Positions 8,434 through 18,544 of a stretch of DNA of 63,090 nt are shown here, one piece after another. The stretch is from Terripilifer ovatus (GTDB lineage: Bacteria > Pseudomonadota > Alphaproteobacteria > Rhizobiales > Beijerinckiaceae): the NCBI GenBank assembly GCA_029222685.1, contig JARHVB010000032.1, positions 1 to 63,090 on the forward strand, read 5' to 3'. The notes under the pieces were generated by a model. It searched no databases and was not told the DNA's origin. It worked only from the letters and a program-made list of their open reading frames with translations. Position numbers and translations under genes: made by a program. Within the stretch, counting starts at the first letter, position 1. Each line of letters opens with the position of its first letter.

Positions 8434-8471
8434 AGAGCATTTTCCGCACGCGAAGTGTCGGAAAATGCTCT
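8434..8471. repeat. Palindromic RIME/REP-like element
   Basis: AGAGCATTTTCCG (8434-8446) and CGGAAAATGCTCT (8459-8471) are perfect 13-bp inverted arms around a 12-nt loop. GAGCATTTTCC-type palindromes are dispersed in many Hyphomicrobiales genomes, so this is probably a repeat copy. It could also act as a bidirectional terminator between the MFS gene and purD. Confidence 0.6.
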
Positions 8472-8510
8472 AAAGAAGCGCCCAAACCCAATCAGGTCTG
8501 GATTCGCGCT

Positions 8511-9803
8511 TTGAATATTCTCCTCATCGGCTCCGGCGGCCGGGAACATGCGCTGGCCCTGGCGATCTCGAAATCGCCGCGCCTCGACCGTCTCTTCGTG
8601 GCGCCCGGCAACCCCGGAACGGCGGAGATCGCACAGAATGTCGTTGTCGACGCCGCCGACCATCAGGCCGTCATCGACTTCTGCCGGCTGATGAAGATCG
8701 ATCTTGTCGTCGTCGGTCCCGAGGCGCCGCTTGTCGCCGGCATTGCCGATGATCTGCAGGCGGCCGGCTTTGCGGTTTTCGGGCCAAGCAAGGCTGCCGC
8801 CCAGCTCGAAGGCTCAAAGGGCTTCACCAAGGATCTCTGTCGCGATTTCGACATTCCCACCGCGTCCTACGCCCGTTTTGCAAGCGCCGAACCGGCGAAA
8901 GCCTATGTGCGAAAAGCCGGCGTGCCGATCGTCGTCAAGGCCGATGGCCTTGCCGCCGGCAAGGGAGTGATCGTCGCCACGACGCTTGACGAGGCGCTGG
9001 CGGCCATCGACATGATTTTCGGCGGCGCCTTCGGCGAAGCCGGCGCCGAAGTCGTGGTCGAGGAATTTCTCGACGGCGAGGAAGCCTCCTTCTTCGCGCT
9101 TTGCGATGGCGAGCGCGCGCTGGCCTTCGCCTCGGCGCAGGACCACAAGCGCGTCGGCGACGGCGACACAGGGCCCAATACCGGCGGCATGGGCGCCTAT
9201 TCCCCGGCGCCGGTCATGACCGACGCCGTGATCTCGCGCGTCATGCGTGAGATCATCGCGCCGACGCTGAGCGGCATGAAAGCGCGCGGCGCGCCTTATC
9301 GCGGCGTGCTCTTTGCCGGGCTTATGATCGGCAAGGACGGACCGAAGCTGATCGAATTCAATGCCCGCTTCGGCGATCCGGAAACGCAGGTCATGCTGCC
9401 ACGGCTCGAAAACGACATCGTGCCGCTGCTCGAGGCCTGTGCCAATGGAAACCTTTCGGGAAGCCTGCCGGACTCTACCGTGCGGCTGTCGCCGAAGACG
9501 GCGCTCACGATCGTCTACGCCGCCAGGGGATATCCCGATGCGCCGGAACGCGGCAGCGAAATCCGCGGCGTGGAGAAAGTGTCGGTGGTCGACGGCATTA
9601 CCATCTATCATGCCGGCACCAGGCGGGATGGACACCGGCTGCTGGCCAATGGGGGGCGGGTTCTGAACGTCACCGCGCTCGGCGACGATGTGGCGGACGC
9701 GCAAAGCAGGGCCTATGCGGCGATCAAGGCGATCGATTGGCCGGAAGGTTTCTATCGAAACGATATCGGCTGGCGCGCGGTCGCGACACTGAAGCGCGGC
9801 TAG
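8511..9803 (+). CDS. purD: Phosphoribosylamine--glycine ligase
   Basis: The 430-aa enzyme starts at TTG with [19 protein letters not shown], the usual PurD N-terminus, and no better ATG exists. It joins glycine to 5-phosphoribosylamine with ATP, the second step of purine synthesis, in the cytoplasm. The PurD N domain, an ATP-grasp domain (about residues 100-290, [15 protein letters not shown] and [11 protein letters not shown]) and the C-terminal domain are all present at normal length. It is isolated from other pur genes, which is common. Confidence 0.97.
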   Translation: MNILLIGSGGREHALALAISKSPRLDRLFVAPGNPGTAEIAQNVVVDAADHQAVIDFCRLMKIDLVVVGPEAPLVAGIADDLQAAGFAVFGPSKAAAQLEGSKGFTKDLCRDFDIPTASYARFASAEPAKAYVRKAGVPIVVKADGLAAGKGVIVATTLDEALAAIDMIFGGAFGEAGAEVVVEEFLDGEEASFFALCDGERALAFASAQDHKRVGDGDTGPNTGGMGAYSPAPVMTDAVISRVMREIIAPTLSGMKARGAPYRGVLFAGLMIGKDGPKLIEFNARFGDPETQVMLPRLENDIVPLLEACANGNLSGSLPDSTVRLSPKTALTIVYAARGYPDAPERGSEIRGVEKVSVVDGITIYHAGTRRDGHRLLANGGRVLNVTALGDDVADAQSRAYAAIKAIDWPEGFYRNDIGWRAVATLKRG

Positions 9804-9813
9804 CCGGACGACA

Positions 9814-10488
9814 TCAATAGGCCGCGCAGGTGGTGGCGCCGGTCACGCCTGTCGAAATGCCGATCAGCGTCTGGTTGCGCGGGCGCATGTAGGTGGTCTG
9901 CGACATGTTCACCACCGAGGCGGTCTTGCTCCATTCCAGCAGCGCTTTGCCGAACGGCGGATCGTAGGTGTAGGAGACGTCGGCCACGATGATCGAGCCC
10001 GCTTGATACATGCCGTTGGGCATGTTGTTGCTGGCCGGCTTGGTGGTATTCGAAACCGCCGTCAGAATGGCGCAGGGACGCGCGGTGCCGCTGTTGCGGG
10101 TGATCGTCCAGCGCGGCTTGGCATCGTATTTATTGGCTGCCGCGCTATTGGCAACAAATTCGACGCTGGTGATCGTCATCTTCAAGGAAGACGTGTTGAA
10201 GGGCGACATGATCGCCGTTGCAGCATTGAAGATATTCGTCGCCTCGGTGTTGGTCATCGTACTGCCCGCCGCAAGCTGTCCGACCAGATCTGACAGAGCG
10301 CGGGCGACGAGGGTCGCCTTGCGGCTTGCCATGACACCCTGGGTTAATTCGGAGGTGCCGAGATAAAGCAGCAGCATCAGCGGCAGGATCAACGCGAATT
10401 CAACCGCCGCGACGCCGCGACGGTCCGCGCCCAGCCGGCGCAAACGCGGGCATGTAAGGCTGAGGCGAAGGAATGAGGCTCCGGTCAT
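9814..10488 (-). CDS. TadE/TadG-like pilus assembly minor pilin (second copy)
   Basis: This 224-aa protein has a short basic N-terminus and the TadE motif GVAAVEFALILPLMLLLYL (about residues 24-42), a prepilin-like hydrophobic helix with the invariant Glu, followed by a Ser/Thr/Asn-rich extracellular part. Such pseudopilins are processed by the Tad peptidase and help assemble Flp pili. It sits 10 bp after the TadE gene in the same leftward operon, diverging from cpaA-tadC. It is shorter than full TadG proteins, which carry a von Willebrand-type domain, so TadE-like is the safer label. Confidence 0.8.
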   Translation of the reverse strand: MTGASFLRLSLTCPRLRRLGADRRGVAAVEFALILPLMLLLYLGTSELTQGVMASRKATLVARALSDLVGQLAAGSTMTNTEATNIFNAATAIMSPFNTSSLKMTITSVEFVANSAAANKYDAKPRWTITRNSGTARPCAILTAVSNTTKPASNNMPNGMYQAGSIIVADVSYTYDPPFGKALLEWSKTASVVNMSQTTYMRPRNQTLIGISTGVTGATTCAAY

Positions 10489-10498
10489 CGTTGCACCG

Positions 10499-11143
10499 TC
10501 AGCACGATGTCGCCGAATTGCCGAAGGGCTCGTTGCGGAACACCTGCGTCGCCATCAGCATGTGTTTCCAGCCGCCGCCGTAATTGGTTTGTCCGGAATG
10601 ATTCACGCCGTTGGCGACAAGACCGTTGGCGGTAAGGAACGACAGATAGACCGGCATCGGATAGATGATGCGCATGACGACGACGCAATTGGCGCCGCCG
10701 GTCTGAAAAACCGTCGTATTTGGATCAAAGGTTTTCGACAGATCCACGCTGGCGAATGTCGACTGATTGCGCACGTCGATGATCAGATTATTGCAGTTGA
10801 TGAACGACGGCAGGCTCTTCACGATGCTCGCGTTGCACATGACCTGGCTGCGAAAGGCCGCGGAGCTGTTCAATGCGGTTCCGCTAACTGTCGTACCGGT
10901 TACCGTCTGACCCGTCATGATCACCCGTGCGGCATCGGCCGTGGCCGCTTCCAGCCCCTGCTGGGTGAAGAAAACCAGCGCCGTCTCGAAAATCGCAAAG
11001 AGCAGACCGAGAAACGGCACGGATACGATGGCAAATTCGACCGCGGTTACGCCATCGCTGTTTCGAGCGAAACGGCGCAACAGGCGCCTGGCCCGCCTCG
11101 GGAATGATTTTCGATTGGCCGTACCGGACGCCTGGCTCCGCAT
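10499..11143 (-). CDS. TadE family pilus assembly protein
   Basis: The 214-aa protein starts MRSQASGTANRKSF at ATG 11143, with AGGGT about 8 bases upstream; an in-frame ATG at 11167 is less well placed. The TadE motif GVTAVEFAIVSVPFLGLLF follows a strongly basic segment. The distal half has paired cysteines and no membrane segments, as in extracytoplasmic minor pilins. It is the middle gene of a leftward trio with the secretin N-domain protein and a second TadE-like protein. The trio is part of the Tad (tight adherence, Flp pilus) machine. Confidence 0.85.
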   Translation of the reverse strand: MRSQASGTANRKSFPRRARRLLRRFARNSDGVTAVEFAIVSVPFLGLLFAIFETALVFFTQQGLEAATADAARVIMTGQTVTGTTVSGTALNSSAAFRSQVMCNASIVKSLPSFINCNNLIIDVRNQSTFASVDLSKTFDPNTTVFQTGGANCVVVMRIIYPMPVYLSFLTANGLVANGVNHSGQTNYGGGWKHMLMATQVFRNEPFGNSATSC

Positions 11144-11278
11144 CGATATACCCTGAACTCGACACATCGTAGTCAATGAACGAACCAGAGGTCCGATCTC
11201 AAATGTCTCTAGCTTAATTGGCTTGTACAACCGTTACGGCACATAGCAGGAACACGGCCCGTCGTATTTAGATTTCGT

Positions 11279-11767
11279 TTACTTCTTCCCGACCGGCATC
11301 GCGCCGTTGACGCGTTGCTGCACCTGTCCGGCCGTGTCGGCCATGAATTTGGAATCGTCGCCGAGATTGATCATGGGATTGCAGCGGGGAGAACAATTAT
11401 AGGTCTCGCGCTGAAGCCCGCGCTGGACCACCAGGCCCCCCGGCACACCCGTGACCAGCACGATGGATTCGCCGACGGATTTCCCATCGGCGTCGAGAGC
11501 GATCAGATTGGTCTGGCCGTAGCTTTTGCCGGTCAGGATCATCTGATTGTTGCGCTTCAGCATCGATACATCGGCGATCACGGGATTGCCGAGAATGATC
11601 GTCGACGTATTCGGCGGAAGCTGCAGTACTTTGGCTTCGTCGAGGACGACGTTGATCCGATCGGCCGCCTGCGCGTTCGCACATGGCAGAACCGCGGCGA
11701 CGGCGGCTGCGGCGAGCACATCCCGCGCCACTTTCCAGCGCTTTGAAATTCCAGTTAAATTAAGCAT
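11279..11767 (-). CDS. Stand-alone secretin N-domain (CpaC N-terminal-like) pilus assembly protein
   Basis: This 162-aa protein has a signal peptide (cleavage near ANAQA) and a T2SS/T3SS pilus N-terminal domain: RINVVLDEAKVLQLPPNTST, then ILGNPVIADVSML and GKSYGQTNLIALDADG. The same fold forms the N-terminus of the full secretin CpaC encoded at 13494-14990 (VIIDLPRDAAEIFVANPKVA). It lacks the secretin channel domain. A CNPMINLGDD tail with two cysteines follows. It probably works in the periplasm beside CpaC. It starts the leftward TadE operon and is divergent from cpaA. Confidence 0.75.
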   Translation of the reverse strand: MLNLTGISKRWKVARDVLAAAAVAAVLPCANAQAADRINVVLDEAKVLQLPPNTSTIILGNPVIADVSMLKRNNQMILTGKSYGQTNLIALDADGKSVGESIVLVTGVPGGLVVQRGLQRETYNCSPRCNPMINLGDDSKFMADTAGQVQQRVNGAMPVGKK

Positions 11768-12019
11768 CGCACCTGCTCTGATCCATTTGCACGTCCTGCT
11801 TCATTGCAAACGAAAATGGTGAAGGATTTGATAAAGACTGTCTCATTGCGGGCTCGGCGCGTGATGCGGCGGTCCGTTTCCGCAGTGGTCCGGCGTCGCA
11901 ACCGGCTCGCCTATGGCACGGATTGCGCGGCAAAAGCCTCGCTTCACGCGACCGGATTAGGGCTTCGTAAACGGCCTCCGCCTAGGGTTAACCCGTCCCC
12001 CGAAGGAAGTGTTACGCCA

Positions 12020-12526
12020 ATGATCGAATATGCTGCCCTGCTGATTTTCCCGTTGGCGATGGCCTATGCCGCCTTTTCCGATCTGTTCACGATGACGATT
12101 TCGAATCTTATTTCGGTCGTGCTGCTGGTCGCCTTCCTCGCCATTGCGATAGCGCTCGGCCTACCCTGGCAGCAGATCGGCTTGCACCTCGCCTGCGGCG
12201 CCGCGGTGCTGACGATCGCCTTCGCCATGTTCTGCTTCGGCTGGATCGGCGGCGGAGACGCCAAGCTCGCCGCCGCAACCGCGGTCTGGCTGGGATGGTC
12301 GCATCTGATGAGCTATGGCCTCATCGCTTCGATTTTCGGTGGCCTGTTAACGATTATCATCGTCGGCGCCCGCTTCAAGCCGCTTCCGGCCTTCCTCTCC
12401 CGCTACGCCTGGATCGCGCGGCTGCATGATCAAAAAGAAGGCATTCCTTATGGAATCGCCTTGGCGGCAGCCGGTTTGGTCGTTTACCCGCAAACGCAGA
12501 TCTGGCTCGCCACGACCTTCGTGTGA
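12020..12526 (+). CDS. cpaA: Prepilin peptidase CpaA/TadV (A24 family)
   Basis: The protein is 168 aa from ATG 12020, with GAAGGAAG 11-18 bases upstream. A longer in-frame extension to 11804 is basic and non-homologous and is rejected. It has several hydrophobic helices and both aspartate motifs of type IV prepilin peptidases: FSDLFTMTISN near residue 26 and GWIGGGDAKLAAA near residue 80. It would cleave and mature the Flp pilin and TadE/TadG pseudopilins at the inner membrane. It is the first gene of the rightward Tad run. Confidence 0.93.
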   Translation: MIEYAALLIFPLAMAYAAFSDLFTMTISNLISVVLLVAFLAIAIALGLPWQQIGLHLACGAAVLTIAFAMFCFGWIGGGDAKLAAATAVWLGWSHLMSYGLIASIFGGLLTIIIVGARFKPLPAFLSRYAWIARLHDQKEGIPYGIALAAAGLVVYPQTQIWLATTFV

Positions 12527-12646
12527 GCGCCGCAGTTGTTGCAATTGTGGACAATTGGACACGAGTGATTAACCTTAATTTGACGTTTCGCTGCTTCAAT
12601 TCCGTCGATCCCAGACTCGGTGGGATTAGGTCGGAATTGAACAGCC

Positions 12647-13432
12647 ATGAAAGTTGCCCGTCTTGTAGTGCTGGGAGTCGCGTTGGTCGCCGGAGGCACC
12701 GCAGCGATGTTGATGGGCGGCCAGAAGAATGCGCCGACGATCATTCAGGCGCCGCCGCCGCCACCCCAGATCGAAGTCGACGATGTGCTCGTCAGCAGCC
12801 ATGAATTGCCCATGGGCACCGTCCTGAAGGACGGCGACATCGCCTGGGCGACCTGGCCGAAATCATCGATCGGCGACGGCGCGATCCGCAAATCCGTCGA
12901 ACCGAATGTCATCGAAGACATGAAGGGCGCCGTCACGCGCGGCTCGTTCCTGCAGGGTGAGCCCATCCGCAAGGAAAAGGTCGTCAAGGCGTCGAACGCC
13001 GGCTTCCTCTCCGCCTTGCTGTCCTCCGGCAACCGTGCCGTCGCCATCAACATCGATGCCAGCGGTGCGACATCCGCCGGCGGCTTCATTCTGCCCAACG
13101 ACCGGGTCGATATCGTGCGCACCTCCCGCGACGATCAGGGCAACGACACCTACATGAGTGAGACGATCCTCAAGAACATTCGCGTTCTCGCGATCGGACA
13201 GAATGTGCAGGAAAAGAACGGCGAGAAAGTCGCCGTCGGCGCCAATGCCACACTCGAAGTCACGCCGGCGCAGGCCGAGAAGCTCATCCTGGCCCAGCGC
13301 GTCGGCCAGCTTTCGCTGGTTCTGCGCAGCATGATGGACACGGCCAACGTCAGTGAGGAACCGGTTGCCAACGACGACAACAGCCTGACGATCGTCAGGT
13401 TCGGTGTCGCCAACAGCGTCGGCAAGAAATAG
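12647..13432 (+). CDS. cpaB: Flp pilus assembly protein CpaB/RcpC
   Basis: The 261-aa protein has a membrane anchor or signal at residues 4-24, a proline run, then a SAF-type domain (VLVSSHELPMGTVLKDGDI) and the RcpC/CpaB domain (GNRAVAINIDASGATSAGGFI, PNDRVDIV). CpaB is a periplasmic component that associates with the CpaC secretin. It lies between cpaA and cpaC, in the order typical of alphaproteobacterial Tad loci. Confidence 0.93.
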   Translation: MKVARLVVLGVALVAGGTAAMLMGGQKNAPTIIQAPPPPPQIEVDDVLVSSHELPMGTVLKDGDIAWATWPKSSIGDGAIRKSVEPNVIEDMKGAVTRGSFLQGEPIRKEKVVKASNAGFLSALLSSGNRAVAINIDASGATSAGGFILPNDRVDIVRTSRDDQGNDTYMSETILKNIRVLAIGQNVQEKNGEKVAVGANATLEVTPAQAEKLILAQRVGQLSLVLRSMMDTANVSEEPVANDDNSLTIVRFGVANSVGKK

Positions 13433-13493
13433 GCGCAAGCCATAAGCGATTGCATTCTCCTTCAATCGATCGAAGGCAGATACTGGAGTGGAT

Positions 13494-14990
13494 ATGATGA
13501 TCGTCGGTTCGCAGCGGAATGGCATGGCAGCAATGGCGATGTCCCTCGCGATCGTTACCGCAACCGGCATGGTGGGGTTCGATTCCGCTGCATGGGCGCA
13601 ATCGGCCCAGCAGCAGTCGATCATCGACCGCGCCGACGGCGTGCTGGCGCGGAGGCTCAATCTCGGCAGCGGCAAATCCGTCATCATCGATCTGCCGCGC
13701 GACGCCGCCGAAATCTTCGTGGCCAATCCGAAAGTCGCAAATGCCGTCGTCCGCTCGGCACGCAAGCTTTATATCATCGCCGCAGATGGCGGCCAGACGT
13801 CGATTTTCGCCATGGACGCGCAGGGCCGGCAGATCGCGGCCATAGAGATCACCGTCGGCCGCGACGTCAACGAACTGCAGCGCATTCTGCGCGCCGCCAT
13901 GCCTAACAGCAACATCCTGCCGCGCACGGTCGACGAAACCATCATTCTGACCGGAACGGTCGATTCCGCCAGCGAAGCCCAGAAGGCAATGGACATTGCC
14001 AACGGCTTCCTCAGCGCGCAGTCGGCGGCCGGGACGGCCACCGGCGGCACCGCCGGTACCGGAAAGCTCATCAACTCGCTGGTCATCCGGGGCCGCGACC
14101 AGGTGATGCTGAAGGTGACGATTTCGGAAGTTCAGCGCCAGGTGGCAAAGCAACTCGGCCTGCGTTACGGGGGCGCCAATGGAAGCTGGGGCAAGATCTC
14201 GATGTCGAATCCGTTCGGTCTCGGCGGGCAAGATATTTCGGGGAATGCGCTATCAGCCGGCTGCATCAGTGCGAGCGGGGTCGTCTGTCCGAATGCAATC
14301 GGCGCCACGCTGCAGGCGTTTGAGCGCTACGGCGTCGCCCGCGTGCTTGCCGAACCGACGGTGACCGCGGTTTCCGGCGAAACCGCAAAATTTACCGCCG
14401 GCGGCGAACTGCCGGTTCCCTCAAGCCAGACTTGTACGCCGAGCATAACCGGCGCGGTCGTCTGCACCACCGGAATCACGTTCAAAACGTATGGCGTGAC
14501 TTTGAACTTCACGCCGGTGGTTCTTGCAGAAGGACGTATCCTGCTGCGCATCGCCACGGAAGTGACGGAGGTCGACCAGACGCAATCGTTCGCCTTCCAG
14601 TCGATCAACGTTCCGGCCTTCCAGACCCGCAAGAACGAGACCAGCGTCGAGCTTCCCTCGGGCGGTTCCATCGTCTCGGCAGGCCTGCTGCAGACAACGA
14701 CGAAGCAAGTCATCAACGGCCTTCCAGGCCTGATGAATCTTCCGGTCCTCGGCACGCTGTTCCGCTCGCGCGACTATCAACGGCAGGAATCGGAACTGAT
14801 GATCGTGGTGACGCCGTACATTGCGAAAGCCAGCGGACCCAATGACGTCGCCCGTCCCGACGACGGTTATTCCGACGCCGCCGATCCGCAAAGCTGGCTG
14901 CTCGGCCGCGTCAACCGCCTCTATTCGACCACGTCCAATCCGCAGGCCATCAAGGGTTTTAAAGGGACGTTCGGCTTCATCATCGATTGA
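13494..14990 (+). CDS. cpaC: Tad pilus outer-membrane secretin CpaC/RcpA
   Basis: From ATG 13494 (another ATG at 13497, GTG at 13488; the TGGAG stretch favours the ATGs) the protein has about 498 aa. A signal peptide ends near AAWAQ. It is followed by the pilus N-domain (SVIIDLPRDAAEIFVANP), a BON-like repeat and the C-terminal secretin domain (ARVLAEPTVTAVSGETAKF, ... LPVLGTLFRSRDYQRQESEL). It should form the outer-membrane channel for the Flp pilus. It follows cpaB by 61 bp and is followed directly by cpaD. Confidence 0.95.
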   Translation: MMIVGSQRNGMAAMAMSLAIVTATGMVGFDSAAWAQSAQQQSIIDRADGVLARRLNLGSGKSVIIDLPRDAAEIFVANPKVANAVVRSARKLYIIAADGGQTSIFAMDAQGRQIAAIEITVGRDVNELQRILRAAMPNSNILPRTVDETIILTGTVDSASEAQKAMDIANGFLSAQSAAGTATGGTAGTGKLINSLVIRGRDQVMLKVTISEVQRQVAKQLGLRYGGANGSWGKISMSNPFGLGGQDISGNALSAGCISASGVVCPNAIGATLQAFERYGVARVLAEPTVTAVSGETAKFTAGGELPVPSSQTCTPSITGAVVCTTGITFKTYGVTLNFTPVVLAEGRILLRIATEVTEVDQTQSFAFQSINVPAFQTRKNETSVELPSGGSIVSAGLLQTTTKQVINGLPGLMNLPVLGTLFRSRDYQRQESELMIVVTPYIAKASGPNDVARPDDGYSDAADPQSWLLGRVNRLYSTTSNPQAIKGFKGTFGFIID

Positions 14991-15037
14991 TGCCCACGCT
15001 CACATCAGTTCAAGCCGACCATCTGGAAAGCACGTCA

Positions 15038-15778
15038 ATGCGCCAAAGACACCCGCTTAATACCACCATGCAAAGACATGCTCGCTTCGGCGTGCTGGCC
15101 GCCGCGCTCATGGCAGCACCGTTGGCCGGATGCGGGGTACCGGACAGGCTGGCGACGGGCTCGACCATGCCCGACGACTATCGCGCAAGACATCCGATCG
15201 CTCTCTCGGAGCAACAGTATGTGCTCGATATCTTTCCCGGCGGCGGGGCGATCGACAAGCCGGCCAGAGACCGTATTCGCACATTTGCCGCGACCTATGT
15301 CCGCGATGGACAGGGACCCGTCGTGATCCAGCTTCCGACTGGCGTTCGTGTTCAATACGATTCCCGCCGGGTCGTCGATCAGATCCGGCATGAACTCGCC
15401 GCGAATGGCGCCAGAGGGTATGTCAACGTAGGCACGTATCCTGCCGCTAATCCGATGGTGGCCTCGCCGATCCGCCTGAGCTACGTCGGATTGAAGGCCG
15501 CCGTGGCAACGCGGTGCGGAGAGTGGCCACGCGATCTCGCTTCCGGCAGCAGCGTCGAAGGCTGGGAAAACAAGCCCTATTGGAATTTCGGTTGCTCAAC
15601 CCAAAGCATGCTCGCAAATCAGGTTGCCAATCCCCGCGATCTCGTCAATCCGCAGGGCGAAACGCCGGGTGACTCGGCGATGCGCACGCGCGCCATCACC
15701 AAGGTACGTACGGGCGATGATCCGTCGACGAAATGGATCGTGAAAAATTCGTCAATCGGTACAGTTGGAGCCGACTAA
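15038..15778 (+). CDS. cpaD: Pilus assembly lipoprotein CpaD
   Basis: This 246-aa protein has a lipobox near AAPLAGCG, so it should be an outer-membrane lipoprotein. The CpaD domain covers most of the remainder, including YDSRRVVDQIRHELAANGAR and the C-terminal GCSTQSMLANQVANPRDLV segment typical of the family. ATG 15038 is preferred because GGAAAG lies 8 bases upstream; in-frame starts at 14987/14990 and 15068 exist. CpaD is thought to help place the secretin. Its stop overlaps the cpaE start (TAATG), indicating coupled translation. Confidence 0.92.
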   Translation: MRQRHPLNTTMQRHARFGVLAAALMAAPLAGCGVPDRLATGSTMPDDYRARHPIALSEQQYVLDIFPGGGAIDKPARDRIRTFAATYVRDGQGPVVIQLPTGVRVQYDSRRVVDQIRHELAANGARGYVNVGTYPAANPMVASPIRLSYVGLKAAVATRCGEWPRDLASGSSVEGWENKPYWNFGCSTQSMLANQVANPRDLVNPQGETPGDSAMRTRAITKVRTGDDPSTKWIVKNSSIGTVGAD

Positions 15779-17049
15779 TGGATGCCGAAAGCAATCTTGA
15801 CGATCTGAACATGCAGAACGGCGCGGCCGCGGCGGTCCAGATCGCGCCGGTTCCGCGCATTTCAATCCAGGCCTTCTGCGAATCACCCGAAACTGCGAAT
15901 GCCATCAACGATGCGATCGAAGATCGCCGCATGCTCAAAGCCCATATCAAGGTGCATATGGGCGGGGCCCCCGCGGCCATCGAGGCCTTTCGTGGTGCGC
16001 CGACGCCGAACGTCATCGTGATCGAATGCAGCGCCGATCGTGGAACCTTGCTCGGTTTCCTCGATGAACTCGCCGAATTCTGCGATGCCGGCACGAAAGT
16101 CCTGATCATCGGCCGCTCCAACGACATCTGGCTCTATCGCGACCTGATGGCGCGCGGCGTCAGCGAATACCTCATCGCGCCCGTGGACGTTCTAGGCTTC
16201 GTACGCGCCATATCCGAGCTCTATTCGACGCCCGGCTCTGTGCCGGTCGGCCGGGTGTTTGCGGTCGCCGGCGTCAAAGGCGGCGTCGGAGCGTCCTGCA
16301 TGGCGCATAATATCGCCTGGGCAATTTCCAGGGAATTCGAGTCCTCGACCGTGCTCGTCGACATGGATCTCGGCTTTGGAACGGCCGGTCTCGACTTCAA
16401 CCAGGACCCGCCGCAGGGTGTCGCCGAAATCGTGTTCGCACCTGAGCGCCTCGACGCCAATTTCGTCGATCGCCTGCTGTCCAAATGCACGGACAACCTC
16501 AGCCTTCTGGCAGCGCCGGCGACACTCGACCGAAACTATGATCTCGGCGAAACGGCATTCGACGGACTGATCGACGTGCTGCGCGCATCGATCCCCAATA
16601 TCGTCCTCGACATCCCGCATGTCTGGACGGCATGGAGCAAGCGGATGCTTGTCGCCGCCGATGAAATCCTGGTCGTCGCTTCACCCGACCTGGCGAGCCT
16701 CCGCAATGCCAAGAGCCTGCTGGATACGTTGCGCGCAGCAAGGCCGAACGACGCGGCGCCCAAGCTCGTCATGAACTTCGTCGGCGTTCCGAAGCGGCCG
16801 GAGATTTCCGTTTCCGATTTTGCCAAGGCGGTTGATCTGCACCCGCTCGACATCATTCCGTTCGAACCAAAGCTATTCGGGACCGCCGCCAACAACGGGC
16901 AGATGATCTCCGAGATCGAGCCTGGTCATAAAATTACCGCAAGCATTGGAGAGATCGCGCGGGTCATGACCGGAAGAGCTGAGATGCGTCCGGTCAAGAA
17001 GAACATGCTCAATCCACTGAGCGCCCTGCTCTCACGCAGGAAGTCCTGA
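15778..17049 (+). CDS. cpaE: Pilus assembly ATPase-like protein CpaE/TadZ
   Basis: The 423-aa protein has an N-terminal receiver-like domain (about residues 20-150) and a MinD/ParA-type ATPase domain with deviant Walker A GVKGGVGAS (residues 165-173). CpaE/TadZ marks the polar site where the Tad machine is built. ATG 15778 overlaps the cpaD stop by one base, and TTGGAG lies 7-8 bases upstream, so an upstream in-frame start at 15733 is not needed. It continues to cpaF after 37 bp. Confidence 0.94.
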   Translation: MDAESNLDDLNMQNGAAAAVQIAPVPRISIQAFCESPETANAINDAIEDRRMLKAHIKVHMGGAPAAIEAFRGAPTPNVIVIECSADRGTLLGFLDELAEFCDAGTKVLIIGRSNDIWLYRDLMARGVSEYLIAPVDVLGFVRAISELYSTPGSVPVGRVFAVAGVKGGVGASCMAHNIAWAISREFESSTVLVDMDLGFGTAGLDFNQDPPQGVAEIVFAPERLDANFVDRLLSKCTDNLSLLAAPATLDRNYDLGETAFDGLIDVLRASIPNIVLDIPHVWTAWSKRMLVAADEILVVASPDLASLRNAKSLLDTLRAARPNDAAPKLVMNFVGVPKRPEISVSDFAKAVDLHPLDIIPFEPKLFGTAANNGQMISEIEPGHKITASIGEIARVMTGRAEMRPVKKNMLNPLSALLSRRKS

Positions 17050-17086
17050 AGCAATTGAAGATTTGACGAGATAACGGGACACAAAC

Positions 17087-18532
17087 ATGTTTGGCAAACG
17101 ATCCGCAACCGGCGCGGCAATAGCCAGCAGGCCTATGCCGGAGCCTGCGAAGGCGGAAGTTCGCATGTCCGCGACCACGATGCCGTCTGTTCCGGTCGCG
17201 GCAGCGACGGCGCCGGTCCCCGTGGCGCCGATCGTGGAAGCGCGCCGTTCAGACGAATATTACGTCACCAAGAGCATGATCTTTGGTGCCCTGATCGAGG
17301 CCATCGACCTTTCCCAGCTGTCCAAACTCGACATCGAGAGCGCCCGCGAAGAAATTCGCGATATCGTCAACGAAATCATCTCCATCAAGAATGTCGTCAT
17401 GTCGATATCCGAGCAGGAAGACCTGCTTGAGGATATCTGCAACGACGTTCTCGGCTATGGGCCGCTCGAACCTTTGCTCAGCCGCGACGACATCGCCGAC
17501 ATCATGGTGAACGGAGCCGCCAATACCTTCATCGAAGTCGGCGGCAAAATTCAATTGACCAGCGTCCGGTTTCGCGACAACGCGCAGTTGATGAACATCT
17601 GCCAGCGCATCGTCAGCCAGATCGGCCGAAGGGTTGACGAATCCTCGCCGATCTGCGACGCGCGCCTGCCTGACGGCTCCCGCGTCAACGTCATCGCCCC
17701 GCCGCTGGCGCTTGATGGGCCGGCCCTGACGATTCGTAAATTCCGCAAGGACAAGCTCACTCTCGACCAGCTCATCAGATACGGATCCATTTCGCCGGAG
17801 GGCGGCGAGATTCTGAAGATCATCGGCCGTGTTCGATGCAATGTGCTGATTTCCGGCGGCACCGGCTCCGGCAAGACGACGCTTCTCAATTGCCTGACCA
17901 ATTATATCGACCTGGACGAGCGCATCATCACCTGCGAAGACGCCGCGGAACTGCAGTTGCAGCAGCCACACGTGGTGCGCCTGGAAACGCGGCCGCCCAA
18001 TCTCGAGGGCAATGGCGCCGTGCTCATGCGCGACCTCGTGAAGAACTGCCTGCGCATGCGGCCGGAACGCATCATCGTCGGCGAGGTGCGCGGCCCGGAG
18101 GCTTTCGACCTGCTGCAGGCAATGAACACCGGTCATGACGGATCGATGGGAACCCTGCACGCCAACTCGCCCCGTGAAGCGCTCGGACGTCTCGAATCGA
18201 TGATCACCATGGGCGGCTTTTCGCTTCCCGCCCGGACTATCCGCGACATGATCGTCTCATCTGTCGATGTGATCGTCCAGGCTGCCCGTCTGCGCGATGG
18301 TTCGCGGCGCATCACCCACATCACCGAAGTTCTGGGCATGGAAGGCGATGTCGTCATCACCCAGGACCTCTTCCTCTACGACATCGTCGGCGAAGACGCC
18401 AACGGCAAGCTGATTGGCCGGCATCGCTCGACGGGAATTGGGCGCCCGCGCTTTTGGGATCGGGCCAGATATTTCGGCGAGGAGAAGCGGCTTGCCGCGG
18501 CTCTCGACGCCTCGGACATCGGCGAAGGATAG
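17087..18532 (+). CDS. cpaF: Tad secretion ATPase CpaF/TadA
   Basis: The 481-aa cytoplasmic hexameric ATPase of the T2SE/GspE family powers Flp pilus extension and retraction. A variable Pro/Ala-rich N-terminus precedes an N-terminal domain ([20 protein letters not shown]). The Walker A is [11 protein letters not shown] with Lys263, the Asp box is [10 protein letters not shown], and the Walker B region is [19 protein letters not shown], followed by the His box (GTLHANS). All catalytic boxes are intact. A GC hairpin lies between it and tadB. Confidence 0.96.
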   Translation: MFGKRSATGAAIASRPMPEPAKAEVRMSATTMPSVPVAAATAPVPVAPIVEARRSDEYYVTKSMIFGALIEAIDLSQLSKLDIESAREEIRDIVNEIISIKNVVMSISEQEDLLEDICNDVLGYGPLEPLLSRDDIADIMVNGAANTFIEVGGKIQLTSVRFRDNAQLMNICQRIVSQIGRRVDESSPICDARLPDGSRVNVIAPPLALDGPALTIRKFRKDKLTLDQLIRYGSISPEGGEILKIIGRVRCNVLISGGTGSGKTTLLNCLTNYIDLDERIITCEDAAELQLQQPHVVRLETRPPNLEGNGAVLMRDLVKNCLRMRPERIIVGEVRGPEAFDLLQAMNTGHDGSMGTLHANSPREALGRLESMITMGGFSLPARTIRDMIVSSVDVIVQAARLRDGSRRITHITEVLGMEGDVVITQDLFLYDIVGEDANGKLIGRHRSTGIGRPRFWDRARYFGEEKRLAAALDASDIGEG

Positions 18533-18544
18533 CCGATAGATTTG

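Noticed and set aside
11768..12019. Possible Flp pilin gene upstream of cpaA
   Set aside because: Neither strand encodes a short protein with a prepilin GxxxxEY motif followed by a hydrophobic helix; the open frame is Arg-rich.
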